The notes beneath the pieces are model-generated. The model worked only from the letters and a program-made list of their open reading frames with translations, had not been told where the DNA came from and ran no database searches. The position numbers and the translations under genes are program-made. DNA of 64,000 nucleotides, from NCBI GenBank assembly GCA_017623655.1, contig JAGAON010000002.1, positions 1-64,000 on the forward strand. Reading direction: 5' to 3'. Shown here piece after piece: positions 9,471 through 17,837 of the stretch (positions within the stretch are counted from its first letter, which is position 1; each line of letters starts with the position of its first letter). Source of the DNA: Prevotella sp. GTDB lineage: Bacteria > Bacteroidota > Bacteroidia > Bacteroidales > Bacteroidaceae.

Positions 9471-9508
9471 TGCTGACCGTTTCCACAAAGCGCACATTAT
9501 CAGCCACT

Positions 9509-10825
9509 TCAAGGCACGACATCAATAAGGATTGCACGCTTGGCCTGACTGTCGTAAAGTGCATAGACACCTGTTCCGTTCACTTCATAATCCACCTTTG
9601 TGGTGTGGTTTACGCTTGTCTCTACGGTCTTGGCCTTGACCTCCTTGTTCACCAAGTCTTTATACGAGAAGTTGTAGGAAGGCTTTTTCTTGACCATTGT
9701 CTTTACCACCTTGACAAGCTGGAATACCTCAACGTTAGAACCTGCCGCGGAATAATATTCCACGGTTATGCGTATGGGAGTGCCGTTCTTGCCCTCTACC
9801 TTTTTCAGCTTGGCATCATCTGCCACATGAAGTATGTTGCCGGTTATCTCTGATACCGCCGCATAGCTGACAGTGTCACGGTTAACCCTTACCTCCCCCG
9901 GATTCAGTATGATGTCCGTCTTGATTACGCAGTCCTTGTTCTCTTCCTTTGCCAAGGACACGATGTCGGACATCTTAACATTTTCCTTATAACCGTCTGT
10001 TCTCTTCACTGTTATGAAACACTCTTCAAGGCTCTTGCCGGCATAGTTATACTCGACAATCAATCCTTTCAAAGGAATCCGGCTGTTTTTCTTATACACC
10101 ACATCGTAAAGCGGAGTCTGCTCCAGAATGTCCTGCTGAGGGTTAAGGGCGGCAATGGTCACGCTGTTTATTTCATCAAAATTCAAGTTCTCCGCATAAC
10201 CTTCCGACTGCCAAACACTTACCGTCCCGGCCGTTTCTCCGGCATATTCGCCTGTCACCGTCCGGCTGTTCGCCATTTGGTAAGTACGCACAAGGCCAGA
10301 GAGAACATTCCGGGCACGCTTGTCGCTCTTTATGGTCTCAATGTCAGCCCACGTCACATTGTATTTGTTCGAGGTCAGTTCAAGGAACTTTATGTTCGCA
10401 CCCTTCTCCAAAATACGGACATCGTAGAAACTCCTCCTGTCATTCTTCAACCTTTGTTCAAAAGAGGCAGAAATCCCCTTGGCTGATGCCGTATCTTCAA
10501 GATTGCTGACATCTATCATCACATTACTCAAAATCAGGCCACGGTCGTCAGCAGCCAAAGCGTCATTCTTCTCCCCCCAGTTCTTCCATTCGGCATTAAG
10601 GGTATTGTAAGCGCGTTTTGTTTCGCTGACAGACACATCCTGACTGCCAAGGCATATAACGGCATTGTCAGTGCATACTATCATCTCGCCGTTTTTGTTC
10701 AAACTCTCTATGTAGCCGTTGAGGACTGAACCATTTTTCAGATAGATTTTCTGAAACACCACCGCACTGATGCTGCTGCAACATAGTGTGGCGACAAGAA
10801 ACGCCAATATTTTTTTCATCATCAT
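9509..10825 (-). CDS. Exported protein of unknown function (438 aa)
   Basis: The protein starts MMMKK and has a clear signal peptide (about 1-21), so it is exported. The mature part begins with a compact strand-rich segment (KIYLKNGSVLNGYIESLNKNGEMIVCTDN) that looks like a small SH3- or LSm-like barrel, and similar KNGSV/LKG-type strands recur near 265-300. I do not recognise a family. Its start overlaps the stop of the FHA-protease gene by four bases, so it is translationally coupled to that membrane protease and is a candidate partner or substrate. Confidence 0.65.
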   Translation of the reverse strand: MMMKKILAFLVATLCCSSISAVVFQKIYLKNGSVLNGYIESLNKNGEMIVCTDNAVICLGSQDVSVSETKRAYNTLNAEWKNWGEKNDALAADDRGLILSNVMIDVSNLEDTASAKGISASFEQRLKNDRRSFYDVRILEKGANIKFLELTSNKYNVTWADIETIKSDKRARNVLSGLVRTYQMANSRTVTGEYAGETAGTVSVWQSEGYAENLNFDEINSVTIAALNPQQDILEQTPLYDVVYKKNSRIPLKGLIVEYNYAGKSLEECFITVKRTDGYKENVKMSDIVSLAKEENKDCVIKTDIILNPGEVRVNRDTVSYAAVSEITGNILHVADDAKLKKVEGKNGTPIRITVEYYSAAGSNVEVFQLVKVVKTMVKKKPSYNFSYKDLVNKEVKAKTVETSVNHTTKVDYEVNGTGVYALYDSQAKRAILIDVVP

Positions 10826-12501
10826 TTTACTTCGTATGAATTATTTATTATATCTCTGATATATTGCGCTTTTACACCATAGTTAAAGCCTTGTGTAAGA
10901 GCACAACCTGCATTGAGTATGCCTATCAACATTCCTTTGTCATTGAATATAGGCGAGCCGCTGGCTCCACCGAACGAAGCCGCATCAAAAGCAAAACTGT
11001 ACTGGGTGTTCATTTGTGTGATGCTTCCGCCACGGGCATACAACTGCAGTCCCTTGTCTGACTTCAGATCTTGGAGTGCAATGCCGACAGGGAAGCCAAG
11101 AGTGTACATGTGTGAGCCAACTACAAGGCTTTCCTCGCTTGCGTCAAGCGAGTCTGTTACATTGATGTAACGCGCCTTTGTCGGCAACTCACACTTCTCT
11201 GACTGTATCAAGGCCACGTCCACATCCTTCTTGTCGCCGGCGGAGAGGACATGACACTTCACCATATTCTCAGGAGAGTAATACTTGCCCTGAGGACACA
11301 ACTCGATATCATCCAACACTCCTTTTGCCTTTACCTGTGACACGTATGAGCCAAGCCCACCCGTGCCATGTACCGTACAAGTAAAAGCCGTTTTGGCTCC
11401 CGCAATGGCAGTTTCCTTATCTGCTATTTTCTGAATTCTGTTTTTTACATACGCCTCCAACGTCTCCAGCGCATTATCAAACAGCCACGGCTTCACTATA
11501 TGAAGGTTTGTAACAATCTTTCCATCCTGCGACACAAAGAAACCTGTGCCTGTGTACATTCGGCTGAAAATAAGTTGCTGTATAGGAGCAATGTCCTCGT
11601 ATGCGCCGACAATGATATAGTCCTCCGTCTCGACATACTCCGCATCGCCTATACGTATAGGATTTTTTTGGGGGTCTTGCAGGTTGCTACGCGGAATACA
11701 CACATACTTTGACGGGATGGGGGCAGGTTCATCTGTAAGAGGATCCTTTATTTCATTCAATTTCAACTCGCCGGCCGTCACCTCATAATGATATATGCCA
11801 AGCAACATGGCGACGGAATTGTTATACATTGCATAAAGCTGGGCATCGTTGTAAGTCTTTTCCGATGTCCATGGCATGGTAAAGGATTTGCCGTCAATGG
11901 ATTTGATTCCGAGGCCTATCGCACAAAGAACCAGCACAGAGGCCGCAGCAATCATCAGGTTGCGCATTATGTCTGCCGGCCATGGAATTTTGTTCTCCCA
12001 ATCCGACTGTGGTACAGGCACTCCTCCACAGGCCACCCTGTTCTTCTTAAATATACGGTACGGACTGTTGGGAGAAACCTTGCTGCCATCCACCGTCGTG
12101 CCATTCTTACTGTGGTCCACGATATATACCTTGTTGTCGCGTCCCACCTTGATTGTGGCATGATAACGGCTTACCGTCGAGCCGGCTATCATTATATCAT
12201 TGTTCATGTGGCTGCCGACACTGATAATGGCCTTGTATGCTGAGTTGTCCTCCGGCATCGGGACCTGATTCCATTGCAACTCCACATTGGCAAAGCGTAT
12301 CAGGTCACCACGCTTGACGCTCACGGGCTTGCCCGGCTTGATGCGCTGGTTCATGACATAAGTGCCGTTAAGGCTTCCCTTGTCCTCCAGCTGCATGTCG
12401 CCGCTTGCAAGGAGCGTGAGTTCGGCATGCAGGGAGCTTATCTCATTTCTGGGTATAACGATGTCGCAGCTTGAATCGCGACCGATTTTTAATAGTCTCA
12501 T
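10822..12501 (-). CDS. Tandem-FHA membrane protein with extracytoplasmic trypsin-like protease domain
   Basis: The protein has 559 residues. FHA domain 1 covers about 1-80 (GRDSSCDIVI, SSLHAEL, LNGTYVN-like core) and FHA domain 2 about 88-165 (SRYHATI, KNGTTVDG). A transmembrane helix lies at about 178-199. The rest is a serine protease of the trypsin/HtrA fold: the catalytic His334 in TNLHIV, the probable Asp428 in DVALI, and Ser515 in GGASGSPIF. By topology the FHA domains are cytoplasmic and read phosphothreonine while the protease faces the periplasm. It has no visible PDZ domain. The neighbours are a PP2C, a kinase and another FHA protein, so phosphorylation-gated proteolysis across the inner membrane is a reasonable inference. 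Confidence 0.85.
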   Translation of the reverse strand: MRLLKIGRDSSCDIVIPRNEISSLHAELTLLASGDMQLEDKGSLNGTYVMNQRIKPGKPVSVKRGDLIRFANVELQWNQVPMPEDNSAYKAIISVGSHMNNDIMIAGSTVSRYHATIKVGRDNKVYIVDHSKNGTTVDGSKVSPNSPYRIFKKNRVACGGVPVPQSDWENKIPWPADIMRNLMIAAASVLVLCAIGLGIKSIDGKSFTMPWTSEKTYNDAQLYAMYNNSVAMLLGIYHYEVTAGELKLNEIKDPLTDEPAPIPSKYVCIPRSNLQDPQKNPIRIGDAEYVETEDYIIVGAYEDIAPIQQLIFSRMYTGTGFFVSQDGKIVTNLHIVKPWLFDNALETLEAYVKNRIQKIADKETAIAGAKTAFTCTVHGTGGLGSYVSQVKAKGVLDDIELCPQGKYYSPENMVKCHVLSAGDKKDVDVALIQSEKCELPTKARYINVTDSLDASEESLVVGSHMYTLGFPVGIALQDLKSDKGLQLYARGGSITQMNTQYSFAFDAASFGGASGSPIFNDKGMLIGILNAGCALTQGFNYGVKAQYIRDIINNSYEVK

Positions 12502-12535
12502 AATCTTATCGTGTTATAATTTGTGTATGTTAATG

Positions 12536-13156
12536 TTATCTCCACTGTCTTGCGGAATCTTTCTTTTCGCTATTGTTCTTTTTGGGTTTCTTTGGCTGCG
12601 AATCTTTTTTGTCGTTCTGTTTTGGTTTTGCACCTGCCGCGGATTTTCCGCCGGTGGTAGGTTTCTTTTCTTCATGCTTAGGCTTGGCAGCAGTGCTGCT
12701 GTCCTTCTTCTCTGTGCGGCAGTCTGTCTCACCATTCTTGTTTTCTTTCTTGATAGTGGTTGAATCAGCAGGCTGTGCAGGCACCGCCGCAGGTGCAGGT
12801 CCGGTATTCCGGCTATTGAACAGCGCACTCACACATATCAGTATCGCAACAATGACAACCGCCACACCTGCGCCTATGCCTATATAGCGCATCGGCAGCC
12901 CCTCAGAGGGCACACGGTTCCAGTCAAGTTTTGCGACATGAGCCAATGACACCGTATCTTTTCGCGTTACAGGATAAGGCACGTTGGGCTGTATCCGCAT
13001 ACCGTTGACATACGTACCGTTATGACTTTGGTCAACTATTGTCATCTTGCCCGTTGAGCTTACATTGAGAGTGGCATGACGACGGCTGATAACATCTGTG
13101 TTGTCGTTTATTACAATGTCACACCCTGTCTCTCTTCCAATAGAATAAATTTTCAT
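12536..13156 (-). CDS. Membrane FHA-domain protein with Lys-rich tail
   Basis: The protein has 206 residues. A single FHA domain spans about 1-85 with the phosphothreonine-binding pattern GRETGCDIVI, SRRHA and HNGTYVNG. A transmembrane helix follows at about 91-113, then a Pro/Ala stretch and a long Lys/Glu/Gln-rich low-complexity tail that should lie in the periplasm. Such basic tails can contact peptidoglycan or lipopolysaccharide, but that is inference. It is encoded 11 bases after the PP2C gene and 34 bases before the FHA-protease gene. Confidence 0.8.
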   Translation of the reverse strand: MKIYSIGRETGCDIVINDNTDVISRRHATLNVSSTGKMTIVDQSHNGTYVNGMRIQPNVPYPVTRKDTVSLAHVAKLDWNRVPSEGLPMRYIGIGAGVAVVIVAILICVSALFNSRNTGPAPAAVPAQPADSTTIKKENKNGETDCRTEKKDSSTAAKPKHEEKKPTTGGKSAAGAKPKQNDKKDSQPKKPKKNNSEKKDSARQWR

Positions 13157-13167
13157 ATAGGTAATAG

Positions 13168-14250
13168 TTATTTGTTTGGGTTGATTGATGTTTTTTTGAT
13201 TAATTGCTTTATCGCGTTAATATCTTTTTTCAAAGAATCCTTTTCATTCGTATTCGTCTTTCGGGTCACCTCTTCAATCTTCGCTACCGTGGTCTGCAAT
13301 TCATCGATGACGGTATCACGTTGATGTAATGAATCACGATACGCTGTATTTTCATTTGCCATATATATGGCTTTGCCTGTTTGTATTATGTTCAAAACCA
13401 CACTGACGATGGTAAGGAGCAACAAACCTGTAATGATGTATTTGCTTGTCTTTGTCATTTTGTATTTTAACTTTGAATCAGAATGTGTTTCAACCATTGC
13501 AATAGTGAGGTTGTCATGTCCGCCACCTGTTGTGCGTCCTATATTGTCTATATTGGTGGCAACGTTGTCAACAACCGTCGGCAACTTGTCTTTAACAGTA
13601 ACTGCTTTCAGCAACTCGCGCTCGGACATACTTCCGTGTATTCCGTCTGTGCATAACAGGAAACGATCCCCTTTGAGATATGGTACCTCCATTACGTCCA
13701 CCTCTACATCCGGTTTGATGCCGAGAGCCCGGGTAATGACATTGGACTGGGCTGACAACCTTGCCTGCTCTTCCGTTATCACCCCCTGCGCCACCATTTC
13801 GAAAACCATGGAATGGTCGAATGTACGAAATACCTTCTTGTTACCTCTTAACTGATATACCCTACTGTCACCAACATGTGCTATTATGGCGGACTTGGCA
13901 TTCAACAGAAGCACAGTGGCGGTGGAACCCATGCCACTGTATTCCGGCATCTCGTTTCCCTTGGCGATAATTGCCAGATTAGCTTGTCTGATAGCCTTAA
14001 TCACCACATTACGGGGTTCCTCATCCAACGCGGCCTCCATAATGCCTTTGACTATTTCCCTAACAGCAATGGTACTGGCCGTTTTTCCTCCCGGACCGCC
14101 TCCCATACCGTCGCATACCGTCACGACATAGCCTAACGGTGTATCATGCCAGCCATAAGAGTCTTGGTTCTCCGACCTGCCGCCTATCCTTGATTCGGCA
14201 AAAGCGGTGACAAGACCGTTATTGTCTGTAAATATCTTTTGTATCTCCAT
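13168..14250 (-). CDS. Membrane-anchored PP2C-type Ser/Thr phosphatase (phosphatase 2)
   Basis: The protein has 360 residues. The PP2C domain occupies about 15-255 with the metal ligands in SENQDSYG (Asp30), VCDGMGGGPGG (Asp47), LLCTDG and GGGHDNLTI. A transmembrane helix lies at about 270-290, and the C-terminus is a short coiled coil rich in Asp, Glu, Lys and Thr. It is paralogous to the phosphatase at 8003 but has a much shorter extracytoplasmic part. It starts 4 bases after kinase 2, forming a second kinase-phosphatase pair. Confidence 0.87.
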   Translation of the reverse strand: MEIQKIFTDNNGLVTAFAESRIGGRSENQDSYGWHDTPLGYVVTVCDGMGGGPGGKTASTIAVREIVKGIMEAALDEEPRNVVIKAIRQANLAIIAKGNEMPEYSGMGSTATVLLLNAKSAIIAHVGDSRVYQLRGNKKVFRTFDHSMVFEMVAQGVITEEQARLSAQSNVITRALGIKPDVEVDVMEVPYLKGDRFLLCTDGIHGSMSERELLKAVTVKDKLPTVVDNVATNIDNIGRTTGGGHDNLTIAMVETHSDSKLKYKMTKTSKYIITGLLLLTIVSVVLNIIQTGKAIYMANENTAYRDSLHQRDTVIDELQTTVAKIEEVTRKTNTNEKDSLKKDINAIKQLIKKTSINPNK

Positions 14251-14254
14251 ATTC

Positions 14255-15382
14255 CTACTTTATATAACGATCTATTAAACCATGCCATTGGCGATTGAAG
14301 ACAAACAGGCACGCATCGGCGGCAGTCAATGACAATGCGAAAAAGACTATGGCGTATCCTCCACTATTCATGCCATCGGCTCGTGTTGATGCTTCCAACA
14401 GTGCAAGAAGAGACAATATAACACAAGGCAGCAAAATCCACTTCATCATTCTAAGCACTTTCTTCACACGTGGATACGACTCTGGCAACAATGCCTGTTT
14501 CAATGCCTGCTGAAACTCCTGTGCTGTCTGGAAACGTTTGCTTTGTTCCTTTTCTGTTGCCAGCCATATCACATTCATTATCCGAGACGGTATGAAAGGA
14601 TCTGACGGTAAACTTTGGTTCATCTGGTTAGCAAGTGTCTCCGCATCACTCTTCGCTTCCATCGGATTCTTTCCTGTAAGCAATTCATAGAAGGTTATTC
14701 CCAATCCATAAATGTCCGTGGTAGCGTTAATCTGCACAGAGACTCCCTCTTTCCTTGATATTTGCTCGGGGGCAGAATACTGTGGCGTACCGATGAAACC
14801 ATCATGGGAGAACTTATTACCGCCATTCATTCGCGCTATACCAAGATCCATGAGTCTGAACGAAGAGTTGTCCTCAACCATAATGTTAGACGGTTTGATG
14901 TCCCTATGCACCACACCACGAGAATGTATGTAATCCAATGCGTCAAGCACTGTCATAACCGCACGGCACACCAATTCCAACTTACGCGGGCCATCTGTTA
15001 TGGATTGAACATACTTATCGAGGTTCGTTCCATTTACATATTTACTTACAAGAAATATTGGTCCAAAGGTTGGGTACATCTCGCAGCATCCTATCATCTC
15101 TATAAGGTTTTGATGACGGAAAGCGCAAGAGGCCTCCTGCCTTGCCCTTGAACGTATCATGGAATTATTGGCGTAAGCATCCTTGACACGTTTTATGGCA
15201 ACAACAGAACCATCATTACACCGGTAGCCTCTATATACATCTCCCATAGCTCCCCCACCCAATGGCGGCTCACTCGGATTGTAACAGAACCATTCGTTAC
15301 CAACAAGCAGATACAGGAATGGATCATTAGGCCTCCTGACAACAGTTTTACTCTGAGGGATATTTTGATTATTCATCATCAT
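14255..15382 (-). CDS. Membrane Ser/Thr protein kinase (kinase 2), canonical catalytic loop
   Basis: The protein has 375 residues; any of the first three Met codons could start it. The kinase domain is at about 38-300: GGGAMGDV at 42-49, VAIK Lys64, HRDIKPSN at 159-166 with the usual Lys163, DLG (not DFG) at 179-181, and APE at 204-206. Two hydrophobic helices at about 314-330 and 342-362 follow, so the protein ends in a membrane hairpin with no periplasmic sensor domain. It overlaps the stop codon of kinase 3 by four bases. This is the one kinase of the three with a fully standard HRDxKxxN loop. Confidence 0.87.
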   Translation of the reverse strand: MMMNNQNIPQSKTVVRRPNDPFLYLLVGNEWFCYNPSEPPLGGGAMGDVYRGYRCNDGSVVAIKRVKDAYANNSMIRSRARQEASCAFRHQNLIEMIGCCEMYPTFGPIFLVSKYVNGTNLDKYVQSITDGPRKLELVCRAVMTVLDALDYIHSRGVVHRDIKPSNIMVEDNSSFRLMDLGIARMNGGNKFSHDGFIGTPQYSAPEQISRKEGVSVQINATTDIYGLGITFYELLTGKNPMEAKSDAETLANQMNQSLPSDPFIPSRIMNVIWLATEKEQSKRFQTAQEFQQALKQALLPESYPRVKKVLRMMKWILLPCVILSLLALLEASTRADGMNSGGYAIVFFALSLTAADACLFVFNRQWHGLIDRYIK

Positions 15383-16917
15383 GGTTTGCTGTTTATATAT
15401 TTAATATTCTCTTTAAACAGTCTTATGCGTTCAAGGAAATGCTGCGCCATATTGACGTAGAGTGTATCGTTTGCCTTTTGAGCCAAAACCTTCGTTTTAT
15501 TAAAGTATTCCTCCGCCTTCGGAGCATTACGTTCTCTTACCGCATCTGTACGTTCCTCCGCCCCCCAATAGTCGCAGGCAAGTTCGTAATAGGCCTGATA
15601 GTGTGTATTATCAAGGCGCACTGTTTCTTGAAGAAGACGCAATGCTTCTGCATTATCAGCCGGAAGTTTGAGGAGGCGTTGCATACGCTGTATGCTGTCA
15701 GGACAATAGTCACTTGAGGCCTTGCTGCGGAAAAGCAACCTGCTTAACAGGAATGCAGCATTCGCGTCACCTTTACCGGCAAGTTCACGAAGCTGTTTTA
15801 TTGCTACCGTGCTCTTGTTTGAGTCATGTAATGCGGCAAGGGACGAAACATAGTCGTAAGGGGCATCAGATTCTGCCGGCGGAACCGGCTTTGGATAGAA
15901 TGTGTATGCAATACCCGCCACCATCAACAATGCGGCAACAGCACCACCCGCAAGAACCGGGATGCGGACTTGCGGCCTGATTTTTTCATAACTTTCAACA
16001 TCAGCAAGGAAGCTGGCAGCCGAAACATAACGTCTGGATGCCTTCTTTTTTGTGGCCCTGTCTATTATTGAGCGTAAACCACGATGCCCTATCTGGCGCA
16101 AAGGCAGCGAATGGTGTAATTGTTCCTGCATGATGGAAGCGGAATCACCCGTGAACGGGCGATGACCGGTTATGCACTCAAACAGCAATACACCAACAGC
16201 ATATGTATCCGTAGCCTGGCTTTGTTCCTTTACCTTACCCAACACGAGCTCCGGCGCCGCATAATCCGGCTTGCCTATAAAATGTCCGTCATGCGTAAGG
16301 TGCTTGTCATGAGAAGTAAGGCGTCCTACCTGCTTGGCTATGCCAAAATCTATAAGTTTTATGCCTCCTTCCCGAGTTATCATAATGTTGTCAGAACTGA
16401 TGTCACGATGTACATATCCGGCATTGTGCATGCAGATAAGTCCGGAAAGGACACTTGTCACTATCTCTACCGCAAACTGGTACGGATTCTGACAGTATCT
16501 GTTATATAATTCCTCTGCCTTGGGAACTACTTTCCCTTCCTGATCGCGCAACTCGCCACGCAGCAATTTCTCTAAGGAAACGCCGTTCAGCAGTTCGCTC
16601 ACCACATGATACCGCAATACCTTTTCTCCCAAAAAGCCAGAGGTCTCGGTTTCTATAAAGCCTAACATCTCTATAAGATTCTCATGCTTTATACGTATCG
16701 ACGCTTCACGGCGAGCTTTTTCTATTGCAAAAGGAGACAAGTTAGCAAACAGAAACTTAACCGCTACATCACTGGAGGCACCACTCTTCTCATCAATGCG
16801 GACACCCTTGAACACCTTGCCCATTCCTCCCTCGCCCAAAGGTTTCTGCTCTGAGTCAAATTCATAGTACACACCTTGACGGCGTTCCTGTTCACCTTGT
16901 ATTCTATACACAGACAT
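15379..16917 (-). CDS. Membrane Ser/Thr protein kinase (kinase 3) with Sel1-like extracytoplasmic region
   Basis: The protein has 512 residues. Kinase motifs: GEGGMGKV at 28-35, Lys54, HRD at 170-172, Asn177, DFG at 190-192 and APE at 221-223. The catalytic-loop Lys is replaced by Ser174 (HRDISSDN). A transmembrane helix lies at about 319-340. The extracytoplasmic part contains a Sel1/TPR-like block (AGKGDANAAFLLSRLLF) and more helical repeats to the C-terminus, suggesting protein binding. It is a close paralogue of kinase 1 (6561). It lies 48 bases after the FHA gene that opens the operon. Confidence 0.86.
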   Translation of the reverse strand: MSVYRIQGEQERRQGVYYEFDSEQKPLGEGGMGKVFKGVRIDEKSGASSDVAVKFLFANLSPFAIEKARREASIRIKHENLIEMLGFIETETSGFLGEKVLRYHVVSELLNGVSLEKLLRGELRDQEGKVVPKAEELYNRYCQNPYQFAVEIVTSVLSGLICMHNAGYVHRDISSDNIMITREGGIKLIDFGIAKQVGRLTSHDKHLTHDGHFIGKPDYAAPELVLGKVKEQSQATDTYAVGVLLFECITGHRPFTGDSASIMQEQLHHSLPLRQIGHRGLRSIIDRATKKKASRRYVSAASFLADVESYEKIRPQVRIPVLAGGAVAALLMVAGIAYTFYPKPVPPAESDAPYDYVSSLAALHDSNKSTVAIKQLRELAGKGDANAAFLLSRLLFRSKASSDYCPDSIQRMQRLLKLPADNAEALRLLQETVRLDNTHYQAYYELACDYWGAEERTDAVRERNAPKAEEYFNKTKVLAQKANDTLYVNMAQHFLERIRLFKENIKYINSKP

Positions 16918-16965
16918 GACTAAGGAATGTTATAATATCCTTTTTCTCATTTAGCATTCTGAACA

Positions 16966-17796
16966 TTAAGGCATAGGTATGGTTCCTCCATGCTGTCCAC
17001 CTGAAACTCCGTCCATACCCACCGTTCCGTCTGATGGGGAAAAACCGTCAGAGGTTCCGTCGGTAGGCCGAAAACCTCCCCAGGACGTAGGACCGTCTTG
17101 GAAAGGAGAGAATCCTCCCGGTTTGGTACCTCTCTTAGAAGGGTCGGACTGCATCGAAGGATTTGACTGCATATAGTTGCTTTGCATAGAGTTCTCCACG
17201 CTGTCAGCACTTTCCACTGGTATGAACGCTGTTGAGGTTTTAAGCCTGAGTTTTGCGGTATCGACAAGCACAATCACAAGTTCATAATTATTGCCAACCG
17301 TAATAACATCGCCCGAATGGCATTCTACAGCGTCAAAGTCTATGGACATTCCGTTCAATAATGTTCCATTGGAGGATTCCGTGTCCTTTATTGCCGCAAT
17401 AATCTCACCGGACGGTTTCTTCATGCGAACCACAATAACAGCATGTTCACCTGAAACTGTTGCCTCCAGAAGCGGTATGTCGCACTCAGACTTTTGACCT
17501 ATCGTATTTCTGCCAACATAAAGCGGCCAATACTCACCCATGGCGGTGCGTGACACAGAATACAGGAATCCGACTACCGGCTTGCCGTCCTGCCGTTGAA
17601 TATGATGACCGGGCATTTGTCCCAGACTGTTTCCGGCAGACATATCGGTAGGCTGTGCCATGCCGGGGACAATTGTTCCTTTCGGTTTGGATGCCGGCGC
17701 ACTTTGGGTATAAAAACTCTGGTTAGGGGTATATGCACCACCATAATTCTGCTCTTCGGGTTCGAGACCTTGAATTTTTGTTTTCTTTTGTGACAT
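16966..17796 (-). CDS. Cytosolic FHA-domain protein with repetitive C-terminal tail
   Basis: The protein has 276 residues with no signal or membrane helix. The FHA domain lies at about 88-180 (YVGRNTIG, SGEHAVI, SSNGTLLNG). The first 75 residues are polar, rich in Gln, Thr and Ser, like the phosphoacceptor tails of other FHA adaptors. The tail repeats short units: MQSN/MQSNP/MQSDP (about 203-217) and GGFSPFQDG, GGFRPTDG, DGFSPSDG (about 222-255). It is the first gene of the phospho-signalling run, 42 bases downstream of the poly-U end of the leader RNA, so its expression should be the most sensitive to that RNA. Confidence 0.8.
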   Translation of the reverse strand: MSQKKTKIQGLEPEEQNYGGAYTPNQSFYTQSAPASKPKGTIVPGMAQPTDMSAGNSLGQMPGHHIQRQDGKPVVGFLYSVSRTAMGEYWPLYVGRNTIGQKSECDIPLLEATVSGEHAVIVVRMKKPSGEIIAAIKDTESSNGTLLNGMSIDFDAVECHSGDVITVGNNYELVIVLVDTAKLRLKTSTAFIPVESADSVENSMQSNYMQSNPSMQSDPSKRGTKPGGFSPFQDGPTSWGGFRPTDGTSDGFSPSDGTVGMDGVSGGQHGGTIPMP

Positions 17797-17837
17797 AGTG
17801 ATATTAAAAAAGAGTTACTGATATATCATCCATACAT

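Noticed and set aside
16947..17273. Alternative short open frame on the minus strand at the end of the FHA gene
   Set aside because: It overlaps the FHA gene in another frame and carries no domain, while the FHA frame has intact motifs.
4634..17796. Type VI secretion cluster
   Set aside because: The kinase/PP2C/FHA trio suggests T6SS regulation, but no sheath, Hcp, VgrG, baseplate or ClpV gene is seen anywhere in the window.
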